A stretch of DNA of 64,000 nt from Lepisosteus oculatus (GCF_040954835.1 NC_090711.1:1929501-1993500); one strand, 5' to 3'; positions 1-14,600 are shown, counted from the stretch's first letter. Notes: generated by a model from the letters alone, not told the origin. Translations and numbers: made by a program.

Positions 1-2890
1 GGGGCCCCAGTGTGATGCAAATGCTCTAATCACCATGATCTAATGGCCGGCTCCTGGGGACGAGAACGAGCCCTCCTCCGTCCGCCGGCTCCGAGCAGGG
101 GCCCCGCCACGCTCCCGGCGGGGGGGGGGGCCAGAGACGCACGGAGAGGCGGGGGGGCGAGAGTTTCGGAAAGCTCGGCGCTCCGGTCTTCCCAAGGCAG
201 GCCCCCGGCTCCTGGCTGCCTTTCCTCCCTGGTCCTTTCAGCGGAGAAGGTGCCGGAGCAACAGCTCTGACCTGGAGCCTGATTGCACGGCGACCCTCCC
301 CGACGACTCACACCTCCCTCAACAGATGCCAGCCTTCCCCCTGGCGCAGATGACAAGCTGGCACCCTGTGTGGTTCCTTTGTGATTCCAGGACTGCGGTT
401 TCCATTGCCTTTGTGATCGCTGTTTATTTATTAACCCTCCCATTAGACTCGGAACCGTGCGTGCTGTAATCTGGCCGGAGAGCCCCTCTTGATTTCTTTT
501 TGCAATCACCGCAAGACTCGCAAGGTCAGACTTTAATAGAAGACCTGTGCAATATGTTAAAACACGCACGCATGTTTAAGATGCCCTGTGAAAGACGCCA
601 TCTCCCCGCACTGGCGGGTTGGGACTTTTTTCCGTTCTTTCTTTGCTCCGGGAGACCAGCAAGCAGCTGCTCCCAGTGGACTGCAGTCTTTAGTGTCCCA
701 CACGACACTAGGGCCGCAAGCAGGAGGATCTCTGCTGAGGCAGCTACCTACTTGAAGTAGTTTCATTGAGCTCAGGCTGGGACCCCAGCCTGCCACAAGG
801 CCTCTCAGAGTCATTGCATCTGCCAGCGAGACGCGCACACAGATGAGAATCAGACCCGTTTTCCTGGGCCCTGTGATTCCCAGCCCCTATCCCATCCCCT
901 TCTCCTGGAAGGTCCAGCCAGGAGCCGCTCGGGATCAGGGAATGCCAGAGAAGGCAGGAGAGGGATGGAGAGCTCAGCAGACCCCGTGTCTCCACATCCC
1001 CACGTGGGTGTGACGGACAGCAGCTCGGTCAGCCTTACGAGCATGGGAAATCAATTAGTCCTCGACGGCCAGTGACTGCACGACATGAAAGGAAGGAGGA
1101 CACCCTCTGAAGGAAATGGGCCTGTTACAGATGAAAATAATTTAACAGGAGGAAAGGATTAATGGACAGAGCTGTACAAACCCATTAGGCATGCCTGCAT
1201 ACCTTCCAGAAGTGGAAAGGAGATCAGGCGTAGCCCACAGGAGAAGCACTGACCACATCCCTCTCCTGCGTGGTCACTGCATGTAGACCCGGTGGAACAT
1301 GTACACGGGCCCCGGTGCAAGTTGGTCTTCTGGGCCCCAGGCCCCAGGCTCAGGCCCATGCGTGTGCTTTGCATTAGCAGGAATGGGGGGGGAGCCCCCC
1401 TGTACAGGGGCTTTCCGGGAGCGTCGGGGGCAGGAATCGTTCCCCTTTGTGCTGGTTCTCAGGCACACACTCTGATACAACAACAGCATCTCTCCATCAG
1501 CAATCAGACCAAACTTCTGTACACCGCTAGAGTCAAGCACGAAATTGGGCAGCTTCATCACGCTGGTAACTACAGACAGACCCAGAGCAACAAGACGACG
1601 TAAAGGATTCAACTTGCGCGAGCAAAACTGAAAACCGTTCATAAAATAGCGAGCACGTTTCAAGGATGCCTGATCACATCGAGCACCATTTCCTAGTAGT
1701 ATCCATCCGTCGTGAGCCAGCTGCTCAGAACTGGAAAGGGTCGCGTTGCCTGTCTAGGGCTCCAGGAGGCTCGGCACTGGACTGGAGTTCAGCACAGGGC
1801 ATCTTTCGCAAACCTCTAGCGAAACGAACAACGGCGTTCGCACCTCCGCAGCAGAGAGAGGATCGGTGGAAGGACCCGGCCCTTCTGTTCCCAGCGGTGC
1901 CGCCCTGGCAGCGGGTGAGCTAACGGGGGCTGGCAGCCGGCGTGTGCGCGGTGCCGGGCTGGGCCCCCGTGACGCGGGAGGGCGCGGCCTGGCGCGACCG
2001 CTTGGCACCCCTCAGCCCGTGACTTGTGAAAAGTGCCAGGCCGCAGATTGTAACTGAGCGGGACACTCGTCACGGGGCTGTCCATGAGACATTCTGACAC
2101 CTGTCAGGGCTGGTTATCTTGAAGACCTGCTATTTTTATCCTCCAGTCTTGCCTCCGATCCGCAGTTCAAGAGAGGGCAGCGCCCGGGAGACAGGAGCTG
2201 AGAGGATGAGAAGGGGAGGTGGTGTGTGTGTGGGGGGGGAGTTCGATGCGTTTGGTCTGTTCTCCAAGGGGGGGTTAGCAGCACTGAGTTGAAGCAGGAC
2301 TCGGAGAGTCTGCCTTCCAAGCGCACGTCCTTCAGATGAAGGGCCCGGGTGCTCTGTGGCCCCTGTGGCGTTTGTGCAGTGAAGTGAGGTCAGAGCGCCA
2401 GGCATCTCTCCCTGCAGCTCCGAAAGAAGAAAACGCCGAGCTCCGTTTCTGGACAAAGGGGGCACAAACAGGCCCTCAAAGTCCTTCAAGAAGAAGAGTG
2501 GAAGCTGAGTGAGCCTCACAGTGAGAGACAGGCTCTCTGGCTGGAAGCAATATTAACTCACTAGAAACAGCCTGAGGAGGGAGGGACCTGGAGAATCACT
2601 GACTGCGATCTGCCCAGTGAATAAACAAATACACAGATTCAGGGACGTGCATGAAAAACCGAGACTTTGCAAACAGAAACCCCAGGCGATCAAGCCAATG
2701 ATCAAAACCTGCACCGCAAGGGGATCCCTGCAGTTCTACCGATGGCACCTCACGGACGGGGCACCACTGAACCTGCCCGCGCGCACTGCTCACCCGCCTG
2801 CCCTCTCTGCCGCCCCCTGCTGGAGGAGCATCGGGAAGGGTGGTCGGACCAGGACCTATTCAGGCTGGGCGCAACCTCCAAGAGCTGGAT
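1..2890. other. Intergenic, no gene recognised
   Basis: CpG-rich patches lie at about 40-210 and 1850-2010 (runs of G, GCGCGGCCTGGCGCGACCG). No repeat family or conserved frame was recognised. Confidence 0.6.
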
Positions 2891-2947
2891 GAAGAGAGAG
2901 CGAGAGAGAGAGCGAGAGCGAGAGCGAGAGAGAGAGAGAGAAAAAAA
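2891..2947. repeat. GA-rich simple repeat
   Basis: A run of (GA)n with GAGC interruptions, ending in A7. The frames it opens on both strands are artefacts. Confidence 0.9.
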
Positions 2948-5900
2948 GTTGTTTGGTTCAGGAACCGTTTAACAACTTCCCCCTGGAAATTGAAAAAGGA
3001 AATAGTTTTGGGATGGATGGTGGAGACGAGGGGGGTGTTGTTTCCCATATGAATACCAGATGAAACGAACACCCAGCCAAGCTGAGGAAGAGAGTCTGGA
3101 GGGGGGGGTTCAGTGTTTATGAGGTCATTTACCAAACTCGTGTTTTCGACATTTCCTCTTGAGTTTAATTCCACAGCCTTGTTCACTTCTAATTGCCTCC
3201 ATCCACATGAGAGAGACCTGCCGAGCTCCAGTGCTCAGTACCACCCCCCCCCCGGACCTCCACCCACACACCTCCGACTGCCTGTGCCCCTTCCGGATCG
3301 CTCCGGTCAGGCTCCGCAGACCCTGACCCAAAAGGAACCGATCTCTTCAGCCCTGAGCTCGACAGCTGCTTCTCCGAGCCCAACGGGACCTACAGAACTG
3401 CGGGCTGGGCCTGCAGAGTTGCCCTCACACTGGCGCCTTCCTCTGTGCCAGCGCTGCACAAGTTATATAAGCATCGCATGTAACAGCCAGATCGCAGTGC
3501 AGTGCGCAGCAGAGCTAAAGGCACTCGCTCTGCTCTGAGGTTTATACTGTGTCCTCAGTGGAGATGTTTATCTGTGCAAAAATACTGCAGTGTTGGAACA
3601 ATAACACAATAATAATAACCTGCTGTACAAAGTGATTTTCAGAAAGTGTTCTTAATCTGAATCATTAATCGAAATGACGCGCATTAATATGCTAGTCCAT
3701 CACTAATGGCCTATTTGCTTTCATCTCTCCCCTGTCTTTCCTGTGCACCTTTCTGAGTCATCGGAGAGAGAACTGGATTCACCCTGCCTCCCTCTCCCCC
3801 TCCTGGTTTGCCAATGCATTGGGCTGCTGCTTCCTGTCTCTTCACCTAATTGTTTCCTGGCCTGGGCGCAGGATGTTGATTTGTCTGCTGATAAGTTCTA
3901 CTGTAACACAAGAGAATCTGCCTGGTAAATGTACACCTCCCTACTTACAGGACAAAAAAAAAACATTCAATTTTCATGGAAAACAGCAGTATGGGGCATA
4001 TGACACAAAGTATGTCAAATATAGTGCAGATTGCACGGGCAATGATGGACACAGAATAACAAAGCCCCGATCAGCGAGTCAGTGTTTTGGGTGTGACGCA
4101 ATGCACTGTAACACTGGGAATTGCTGTAGTTTGAAACAGACTTGAACCTGTTAGAAAGCTGGTTAAAAGTTAAAAGACTCAGTGGTGACCACCGTGTTGG
4201 GGAGGCGTTTGCGAGATCGGAAAAAAAACCAAGACGGGTGGCAAGCGAGCAGGGTCACGCGGCCCGTCCAGCTTGTCTGGGATTTTCAAAAGATGAGTGA
4301 CCCCAGGATCTCACCCAGCTGCTTCCACACCACTGCCCACCCACCCGCTGTGCAAAGAAGAGCCTCTTGTTCCCAGTTTAAACTGAGCTCCCCAGTAGGC
4401 TGTGGTATTGTATAAGAGTTCTTGCCCCCGACTCCGAATGTACACCCCGTATTCTAACCCGAAGGGCAAAGATGTCATTATAAAGAGCCTAGCAAGAGAC
4501 AAAGTAGGTACGGCAGAGAGGGACAACAATGATGTACTTTGTAACTGAAACTTGGATTGGAATTATGGGGAGCGCTTTATGTGGAGATGGGACATGTGGA
4601 TCTCATTTTGTCCCAGAGCCAAAAGCCTTGGAAAAAGCTGGTTGCTTCTTTAAGCAATGCTTGTCTGGGGACAGTGCTGGGATGTGGCAGATGTGGCAGA
4701 GGAGACAACTCCCCCCCCCCCGACCTCTCCAGTGTGCTGCTGCCCTACAAATCTGCACATTACCTGAACAAGCCAAGGCAAACACCACACAAATCGCTGT
4801 GAACAGCACAGGGAGAGAGTGTGCAGCGCAGGCTCAGCCCAGAAACACAGCCAGCCAATGCCATCACTGTTCCACCACAGAGCAGGGGTTCACAAGACTC
4901 ACCGTCATAAAAATCAAGGCATTTAGCGGAGCATGACAAAATATGCCCCTGATGAACTACAGTGGATTCAGTAAGTCAGGCACCCTGCGCAAATACCAGA
5001 GACACTGAGCACTTACTGTACTGAATGGACAGTAAACCAGTCTCATTTGCCTCCTGAATTCTCTTGAACAGAAGCTGGATCCCTTTTTATTGTTTCGCAT
5101 TCTGTTTTGTAGTTCCTTATTACAAGTAACTTCTAATATCTTCTGCACCGAGTACATGAGTGCCACGTGGAAAATAGGGTCATAAAATCACCAGATCAAC
5201 TCATCACAGCCACATGGGTGCCTGTCTTTAGAAACGGATGATTTAATAATCACATATAAAACCTGCTGGACAGGGGCTCTTTAGGAACAGGGTTGGAGAC
5301 CCCTGTCTTCTGGTCTTTCGTCCGGACAGGCCCCGCCCCTCTCCACAGTGTGCACCAATGGGCTTGTGGTTCCCACAGTGCTCTCACTCCAATTAGCCCA
5401 TCGCCAGGGGATTACCAGAACACCGCCAGCGAGCGCAGGAGGGCCGGGCCGGACAGCCACTCGGAGAAAAGAGGGCAGCCTGCTTTAAAACAAACAGCCC
5501 TGCAGGCGTATTGCTCGACAAAAGGGGATAAAAGGAGACAGGGAATTCCACTGCGGGGTGAGGGAGAGCTCCCTGGAAACGCAGCCAAGCTCCTGGCCTT
5601 GACGCTGCTGCCTTGCCTGCACTGGGGGATCATGCACAGACATACACACTCTTACAGAAAGGGAGCAAAGAGACTCCAGTACAGGTTAATCAGTGGTAAA
5701 GTGCTGCTAAAACCGTAATTGTAGTATTACAATTTCCAAGCTATTTATGAGAAACGCCACCCCATGACTGTAGCAAACAGAGCAAACTCTCGCACATCCT
5801 CACACACCCCAGTTTCTGTTATGCTGTAGAGAAATGCTTTAAAACCACTGACCGAACTCAGGACGATCAGTCATCCTTCAACAAAAATCAAGCTGAGTAT

Positions 5901-8263
5901 TGCAAACAAAACAAACTATGAGTTGTGCTCGAGTGCATGAAACATGAAACAGCCTGACATGCATCTCCTGCTCCTCCATCACAAGAGTGACAGTGATCTG
6001 CCTACATGGCGTGCGTGTCCCCCCTGTACTGCCTTAACACGTGGGGAGATGGTCAACAACTCTCTCTCTCTCCAGCCAGCAATCTGGACGTGTTCGATCG
6101 GCAGTGCCCCCTACAGGTGCTATGCATTTTCTCCTGCAGGTGTATAACCAACACCGAGGTCCACTGTGCAACAGTGGCTGCACAGTCAGAACTAGAAAGT
6201 GGATGACTTCACCATTCACACCAGAGCCACGTGCAACATCATCAATGTTCCCCACTGTGTAACCGGAGTGGTCCTGGCTGACGCGCTGACATGGCCGCAC
6301 GAAACCGAGGCGGACCTCTAACAGCACGCAGCGTGGCACCAGCCAGGAATTCCTGGAGACTGCAATACCCCAGCTAGGGACAAACCCCTGGGCGTTCTGT
6401 TTAAAGCACATCTTCCAGGACTACAGAGACTGAAGCCTGTTTCAAACATAATCCTAATTTTAAGGAGGATGGCTGGATGCGCATTTCCTAAAGGGAACTG
6501 CATATTGTATTTTAAGATACTGCAAAATTAGAAACTAAAAGGAGGCGCATTCAGGTATGAAGATAGGAGATTTATCTTTGCTCTTAGAGCTCTGAGTGTA
6601 ACGTAAACTGTCAGCCAACCTGTTGAAGCCAAAAATCTGTGATCCTTTGGGAAGCAGATCGTTGAGATTTTGGGATCAATTAGTTACCAGTAATCAAATG
6701 AGCAAGATGGGTGAATCAGTTTTGAACCCTTCCTAGAGTCTTGCATTCCTGCAGGAATGTGTTTTCTCAGTGTGAACAATGTGTACATTTTATTGCCAGG
6801 AAACTGGTCTTGGCAGGAGGCAGCCGTCAAAGTTCTATAAAAATAGTAAAAAAAACAGATGACATGCAACCTCATGTTATACAAACAAATACTTTAACAA
6901 ATCAACTAATTAGCGTTAAACAGCAGCGAGAGCAGCGATCCGTGGAGTCAAACTACTGTACACAGCATCTCACCCAGGATCACCGCTCTGCTGCCGAGCG
7001 CTGAGAGAGAGAGAGAGTGTGGCCACCAGCCTTACACTGCCGCCTAATCCACCTCAACAAAACGAAAAACGATCTTCTGCTCTGCTCTGCTTGAATCTGC
7101 TCCAGACTACAGTTACGAAACAGAGAAAAAAAAAAACAGAATAGATTGCTGGAAGTTAAGGATACCGTGACAAAGGGCTGGGTCACGCAGCGATGAGTCA
7201 CAGAGGCATTTTAATAAAGGCGGAGGTCTATTTTTTTATGCAAATCATTCATGCTTGTGGTAAAAGACTTCTTGCCAGAGACTACCTAGCGTGCAGCCTG
7301 CTTCCAGCGGCGGCAACACAACCTGTGATATTGAACTTTTTCGAGGTTCAGAAGACAGGAGCTCAGCCTGCCCACAGTCTCAGACACCAGGACCACAAGT
7401 ACATGCGCACGTTCTGTGCTGGCTGAAGTGCCAGCATTTCTGGGGGTGTCAGAGGAAGCCGTAGCGCCCCCCCCCCCAAAACGAAAACTGGCCAAGCGCC
7501 CCTAAAAAAGTTAACAACCTCATGACTGCTTGAATACCCTATAATGTTACGCTTATGCTCACACCCCAAGAGGTCTAAACCTAACCCTTCACATGCCCCA
7601 TCTGGCCACACAAGATAGGTGGGCCACCTGAAGGCAGAGCCTTCAAAGACAACAGAAAGAGTCGATGTTTCACTGAAAGGTGAGATGTTTTTCCTACAAT
7701 GAAAATGTCCAAAACTGCAATTACTGCACATGAGGAACAGGACACTGCAGAGCCCTCAGCCCTGCTGCCAATGTGACAGCAAGAGGCCTGCAAGCATGTG
7801 TTATGATGGTGGGTGGAGTTGGTGTCTGTGTGCACGTGTTTGAAAGAGGGGTGTGGCAGTGGCTGCAACATGATAGAGGGCTTCAAGGTCTCTCCTGACA
7901 TTCCAGCGCGGAGGGGATAGGGTTACAGGCTCGAACCCAGATCCGCCCGGCCCCTGACCGTGAATTACTAGCTGCCGGCTCTGCGCTGCAGTCCCACAGA
8001 GCAGGGAACTCCTGATAAAAACACACTGGCGTGCATCGCCCATTCCAAGAGCAAGTCAGAAGAGTGTGACCCTGAACTTGCCCAGATCAGGGTAAAAAAA
8101 ATGCAAACCCAAAAGCTAGAGTCTTCGCGGCTTTAAATAGCTTGTTCACGGGTGGCAAGCTGAACGGGTGAAGGATTTGAGGCATCGGCCTGGGGCAGCG
8201 CTCAGAGCTCTGGAGGTGTACCTGGGACGCTGTGGGCACAACTCCTGGGTGGGATGGTGCTGT
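2948..8263. other. Intergenic, no gene recognised
   Basis: Mixed composition with short homopolymer and GA runs, plus one repeat copy (listed at 5.26 kb). No frame resembles a protein family. Confidence 0.6.
5255..5315 (+). repeat. 'CCTGCTGGAC...TTGGAGACCCCTG' repeat family, copy 1
   Basis: ATAAAACCTGCTGGACAGGG, then GGAACAGGGTTGGAGACCCC. The same pattern recurs near 11.6, 22.2, 40.3 and 61.3 kb. A fish interspersed repeat, probably a SINE or nonautonomous element. Confidence 0.55.
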
Positions 8264-8392
8264 TATGCCCTTGAGTAAGGCACCTCACGGACCCTGTGCC
8301 AGTAAAACGCCCCACTGAATAAATGGGGAATTCTCCAGGCTGTCTTTGCAAAAGGATATCTGTTTGAATAAAAAGCGCTGACTCCCATTAGT
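8264..8392 (+). repeat. Degenerate fish SINE tail (V-SINE-like)
   Basis: ATGCCCTTGAGTAAGGCACCT, a later CCACTGAATAAATGGGG, and a terminal AAAAGCGCTGACT resemble the 3' body of old fish tRNA SINEs (CCTTGAGCAAGGCAC ... ATAAATGGG ... AAAAGCGTCTG). Strongly decayed. Confidence 0.55.
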
Positions 8393-8944
8393 ACCTCCGC
8401 ACAGGAAATCCGAGGATGAAGATGGATACAGGACAGAGCATGGAGAGAGGAGAGAGGTGGACAGTGAGAGAGTTGTGCCCGAGGGCTGTGAAACCCCTTT
8501 AAATCTGCTTTAGGCTCGTGTTTTTCATTGTTGCACAACTTGTAACTTTTCTTTTCCAACAAGGAATGCCGGCTGATTGCTACCTTGGTGACACGGAGGA
8601 TTTACAGAGATCTTTATCGAAATGACGGGGCTGTGGAGTTCGGAGAGGCACTGTTTAAGGCCAAGAGAGAATCAAATCAGAGTCGAGTGTAGGGCTCTGG
8701 GTGGTGTTGGTCTTCAGAATGAAGCACGCGTATTTAGAGCAGGATACGACCTCTCACATACAGTATATGAGGGGGCTTGATGCAAAAGAACAAGTTCAAA
8801 AAAATTCAACATTTTGCCCATTGATCCTATTTCGCGGTAATCCCTGTTGTTTTCTTCTTTCTACTTTTAAGGATTAATTAATGTCTGTTTGATCCTTTTA
8901 TTTATAATATGGCTTTATTTAACAAGGAACAGGGCCTTAATATA

Positions 8945-9085
8945 TAGATAATAACCCTAACACTTACAGAGCGATTTTCTGGACATTCCACTCCAAGTGC
9001 TTTACAGGTACTGCGGAATCCCACCACTACCACCAATGTGCCGCCCCCACCTGGATGATGCGACGATGATGCATCTTGTTTATAG
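8945..9085 (+). repeat. Interspersed repeat, 'ACACTTATATAGCGC' family, copy 1
   Basis: AACACTTACAGAGCGATTTT, then TCTGGACATTCCACTCCAAG and GCTTTACAGGTACT, followed by ACCACCACC-like and GCCCCCACCTGGATGATGCGAC segments. It matches the copies near 38.8 kb and 53.9 kb. The family is common in fish genomes; its class is unknown to me. Confidence 0.75.
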
Positions 9086-9269
9086 ACGGGTGCTTTTTTA
9101 ATAGAACAATGCAGCTACTACTTAAATACATGAACAGGAAGTGCCTGTACATTATATTACACCTTTAATAGAGGCCAGAGAGCAGAAAAAAAGGGGACAG
9201 GGTGGATGGTGGGGGTGCCGTCTCTGCTGCATACTATATACACCTGGGGCACAGACAACTAAGGCAGAA

Positions 9270-9520
9270 ACATGACTTGATTAGATACATTAATTAACGA
9301 CTAAATGAGACAAACGCTTGGAAGATCCACCTCACAGTGCGATTCATTAAACCTGACTCTTTAGCCAGAATGAAAACTACACTAAACCTAATTTGTTTTA
9401 ATTTACTGCCCTTGAGATCACTATTAAAACAGTGCCATGGGGAGCGGTCTGCCCCGCTAATTAGAGGACTTCTTTTAATTACATTAACCAGGGGCTTGTT
9501 ATGAATTTCATGCAGCACAG
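9270..9520. promoter_or_regulatory. Candidate conserved noncoding element
   Basis: A low-GC stretch of non-repetitive character with many homeodomain cores (TTAATTAA, CATTAA, GCTAATTAG, TTTTAATTAC). No reading frame or known repeat was recognised. It is a candidate only; it was picked by composition and motif density. Confidence 0.25.
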
Positions 9521-10488
9521 TGACCTCATAGACCTTCCACTGCCCTCATCTGCCTGGCACATCACTTCCCGGTTCCCAGCTCATTCTGGAAAGTCACAAA
9601 CCTGCACACACACACCACTACTGTCTTTAAAATAAGGTATCATTCTGATCGTGCTTGTGATGGATTGGAGTTGCTGTTCGCAGCCGAGGAAATGCAGACG
9701 CATACAATAAACACGCACGGCTCAGTTCCAGTTCATGAAAATAAATGCAAATGCAGCCTTACGAGTGTTAAGTGGACAGACTCTTCACCGCCTACAGACC
9801 ACTACTGGAACAATACAGCTGGCACACTGAGGACAGACTTCTGTATACAGGAGCAAAAGATCAGGGGTTCTCTGTCAAGGTCCTGGGGACATCTGAACCT
9901 GCTCGCTCTCTTTACTTGACTGAATCTTTAACTGCACTATTCAGAAGTTTTAGATCTTAAGCTACTTATAAAAAGCAAACTCCAATGTGTTTAGCAGGTG
10001 AAGACAGCTAAGAAAAACATCACATTTATCTTAGTATTATCCTATCATTAATAGGATATTAAATATTAATATCCTGTTAAGGGCTGAATCATGTCACTCA
10101 GAGCTCGACTGGAATGAGAGCCAGCAGGCGCAGGGGAATGCTGCTGTACAGAGCTGACTAGACCCTGCAGAACAGATTTCACCCAAGTCCAGTCCTGGAG
10201 GGCCAGTCCAGCAGGCCTCTTCAAATCCCCAGCACCTGACGACCCCATCACGAAGAGCTGAGAAAAACTGTTACGCTGCTCCAGTGAGGTCAACAGGCAG
10301 TTCAACTGGACAACTAAGAGCTGTTCTGGAAGTGAGTCCTGCCGGACTGTACAGGGACACGGAACCTCTGCTGGCGAGAAAACGAGAGCGGCCGCCCTCT
10401 AGTGCTCAAACTGCAGTACTACTGCCCACAGCGCATCGCGCTGGAAGCGGAGAAAGTTACACTCGGTTCCCAGTCTGCTGTAACACTA

Positions 10489-10491
<3 letters not shown>

Positions 10492-10542
<51 letters not shown>
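10492..10542. repeat. (TAA)n microsatellite
   Basis: Some 16-17 uninterrupted TAA units, likely length-polymorphic. Confidence 0.95.
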
Positions 10543-10543
<1 letters not shown>

Positions 10544-11544
10544 CTAACCGCATGTGATGACGGCTGTTAGTTTTTATTCTCTTTGAATTCACAGTGAGCG
10601 GTCTGTCTGATTCTGTGCATTTCAGCGTTTGAGGACGCACCGATTTATTTTTTTCTACATACTAAAAAAAAAAAACTCTGGCCACGATCAGTGGTTAAAA
10701 GGCTCAACATTAATCCACCTCTTACACGAATCGATCAGATAAGGATTGTACAACTTCTGCATTTGCCAAATCGTGAGGGCGTCCTTGCGCGGTTCTTACA
10801 ACTTTTATACATATTATTTTATTTATTAATACCTCGTCCTGACATTTTGTAGCCAGTACTTCAAAACATTAGTCTCGACGGTTTCGAACAACTTCCGTCA
10901 GCCCTCGAGACCAAATAGACTGACGGCGATTTTCTCCGGTAACTAGATCAATCACAGTCTTAGCTGATAAGACTTCATTGATCCCGAAGTGAAACTGGGG
11001 CGTTGCAGCAGCGCAGCCAAAGACAAGCAAAAACAGACATCAGAATGGACTAAAAATTAAAATTAAATAAGTACAGCAATACAAAATAAAATATATAGAG
11101 TTAGGCGTGTGCAAAATATGCTCATAGTCACTGTAAAACAATACAATATGTGCAAAATGCGCACAGGTATATACAGATTGAAAGTACCACAGTATAGATA
11201 GTGTATGAACGCAGTTACTCCTGGTATTCTTTGTTTCTTTATCCGGGATCAAGGTGAAACAGTGGACGGGGACACTGAAGTGTCTCTTTATACCGAAAGA
11301 GCGAGACGGGTCACGGGCGGCGTCTCAGATTATTCAGGGCAAGAAGGTGGTTGAATATTTTCCCTGTAAACCCGTTTTCCACGATCACGTCGCGCCAGGC
11401 TGGATGTACGCGTGCTTTCAAAGTTTCTCAATTGCTCTCTAAAAATGGGGGTAGTAGCAATTAAGATTGTGAATAAACTATATAGAGAGAGAGATATACT
11501 GATATAAAAATGACCATAAAACTTTCTGGAAGAGAGTGAGACAT

Positions 11545-11655
11545 TGACCAGGGGTCTCGAGCTCAGTTCCTGGAGTCCTGATGTCTGGTTTCTGTCCCAC
11601 CCACATCGAGTTACTCAGTGGGACTAATTATTTAATTAGCTGCACAACCGTAATA
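11545..11655 (-). repeat. 'TTGGAGACCCCTG' repeat family, copy 2 (inverted)
   Basis: ACCAGGGGTCTCGAGCTCAG, then TTCCTGGAGTCCTGATGTCT and AATTATTTAATTAGCTGC. It is the inverse of the 40.3 kb copy, including the AT-rich start. Confidence 0.55.
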
Positions 11656-14600
11656 CTTCGAACCAGGCTCCAAAGTGAAGTATAAAAGGTAAATTTTCCT
11701 TTTTTTGAAAGGAGTGTCTTGTTGAAAAGCAACTGCAAAAGACCTGAAGAAAAATCCAGTCTAGCTTTGTTAACTGAATATTAAGTAAGTCAGACACTAT
11801 CAGTTAGGGTTTAAAAACAAAAACCAGATTTTAAATGAGTTTAACTGACGACTCGAGCTGGAGCACTAACTGGGCGACACCAGTGGTGGAGATCCGGCGC
11901 ACACAAGGAGACCGCCGATCAGCCAGGTCCACTCCAGGACACACATTTCCAGTCTATTCAAACGGCAAAGACCTACAAATTCGGCATCAGGGCTTAAATT
12001 AACTCTCACCTGAGCGTGCCCATCATCTGCTGTAGGGCTCTCCCCAGGTGGTAACAAGTGTTTGTGTGGAGTACCTTGAGAGGTGAGTCATGAAAGGAGT
12101 TTCAGGACTCTCAGAATGCACTGCACTGTTTACATGTCTACGTATTAGGATATTCATATAAAGAATGTGAAGTATAACAGGCTTATTGTCACAGTCAAAA
12201 CTGCATTATACAGTATTACAATGAAGTAAGACTTTTGCATTTCAAAATAGTTACTATGTTTTGCACGACTGTTATCACAATCATTGCACTTTTAAAATAC
12301 TGCAGGTTATATTGATGTTTATATTTTCAGACTGGCAGAGTTAAAGTTTGCAGCTTTGTTCTACCCTGATGGAGGCAAGGTTTTTTCACCTGTGTTTTTT
12401 TTTTTTGTTTTGTTTCGGCCACGTGAACAATCTGAATACCTCCGAGGCGAACGAATCCGAGCGCTGGGTGAACATCTCTCGCAGACATTACGGGGCAGTG
12501 AAAGCAAAAAACAGCTTTACTTCTGCGCGTGATTTATTGGCTTTGTAGTTCTCCTGCAAGATAAGACAGAGAGAGAGATAGAGAGAGAGGAAAAAGAGGC
12601 TCAGGCCGGTCTGGATGCCTAGCCTGTGGTAGGGTGCTCGGGTGGATTTTAATTGCTGGGTCCATAGACCCATGACTGTTCTGAAGAGACGCTTGGGCAG
12701 GCCTGACAGTTCACACATAGCACACCACCCTAAGCGCTGGGTGGGGCAGGTCACAGAGATCACCAGCTCCTGTAATTACTGCAGGGCTCGTCATAGAGCG
12801 GTATGAGGCTATAGCAACCAGAGAAAACAGCCTCATGCCCCGAACTTCAATCAGGACCTTAACGACGGGGACTTCTCTCCTCTTTTATGTTCTGTGGAAG
12901 AAACAGAATTCTTTTTCCAAGCTGGCCATTGTGCTCCTGGAATGGGGTGGGGCGCTCGGGACGGGCCCTGTGCTGTCAAAAGCGTGGGACAGCCAGCAGC
13001 CCTGCTGTTCAGAAGGGAAACACAAGCCCTGGACAACTAGAAAATAAACTGCACCTCCCCGTCTAGTCCACACGCCTGACTGCCGATCGAGCACGTTGGC
13101 GGCAGAATCACAGCAATACGGCAGCTTGGCTGTTTGCATTCTTGGGTGTTAGCAGATATACTCCGCTTATTCCTTCCTTTCGCTGCCACGTTCTGCGGCA
13201 ACACGCAAATCCACGGCAAACCGAGAAGGCGGGCTCGCCAGTGGAAATTAGGATGGGGACGCATGGAGAAGAATAGGAAACACTGCTGTGACAGGAAATA
13301 GAGTGTGCGATTTCTGGAGGCATTTATCAGTCGATTCTCAGAGATGCTGTGGGTATCAGTTAGGCGCCAGTAGCCTCTTGAGCAAGACGGGTTAAAGAGG
13401 AGGAGAGGAGGCTGTCCAACCACGCTTGTGTCCAAGACAGAGGCTTCAGAATAAGAACAAAAACGATTCCTCAGATCAAACTCCTGGAATGTCAAGCACA
13501 TCTGTCCAGATGTTTATGCTTCGAGGTATTTAAGCCTGAGGTTAATAGGGTGACATTCCTGGTCACTCACAAGTCCTAGCCATTTACAAAGGACTCGAGT
13601 TCTGCCTTCTGCCTGGCTGTGTGCAGGAGACACAGAAGTGTTTGAGACTGCTCTGCTTTGTGCTTGGCGATGTACACAGCCTGGGAAAGCTACTCAAGTT
13701 CAGACAGCAGGATGCTATGGTACTGCTCAGACCAAACAGAAACTGGCTTGATTCCACCTAGATGAGAGGAAGGATGTCATGTGCTTTAACCCCCAAAGAA
13801 AAAGAATGGAGTGCTAAAACTGTGCTCTCAAAGGACACAGATCAAAATTAACCACTTTCACAAGCCACTGATGCACAGATTAGTAGACAAGAATTTATAT
13901 TGAAACAATCTATCTGTGTCTGTCTGCGCATCTATCAGAAGTCGTTGAAGTGTTTACAAAAATAGAAATCACACACATTTGCTTTGCATTTATTTCAAAC
14001 TTCTCATGTGGCTCACAGGGCTTTGAAATACCCAATACACAAGACTGCAAAAAAGGAACATGTAACAATACAGGCCTTTAAGCAGCATGAATTGTCAACC
14101 TTTTCAAGTTCCAATGCGGGGATATCTGTCCTATACTGTCAGCAGAGAAAACAAGCTGCATATTTGTCCCATTCTGTTTTAATCAAGTTGTTTCTAGATG
14201 AATGTGGAGAACAAAGGGGGCCCTTTGTACCAGAGTCATGAAATTGTTCTTTTCTTATAATTTAATCAGCACTGTCAATTAAATCCGGCAAGCCCAGCAT
14301 GATCTCTTTTAGGACTTGTTTACCGTAAACATCTTCAGGAAAAAGGCCTGGAGTGACAGCAGAGGGGTTAACAAACGCAAGCCCACTCCCCTGGCCCCTC
14401 CTCACCCCTACTTGATTTAGGGGTCAAAGCTCAAATGTGCAACACACCACAGCCACTTAGGACTGTCCAGGTCCTACCCGGTCCTACCTGGACAGAGAGG
14501 AAATCATGCCATATGCTAACACCACACATGGAATACACCATCACAGGCTGTGCCACTCTCACTACGCAAGCATCAGTAACAGAGGACTTCAAAACATTTA

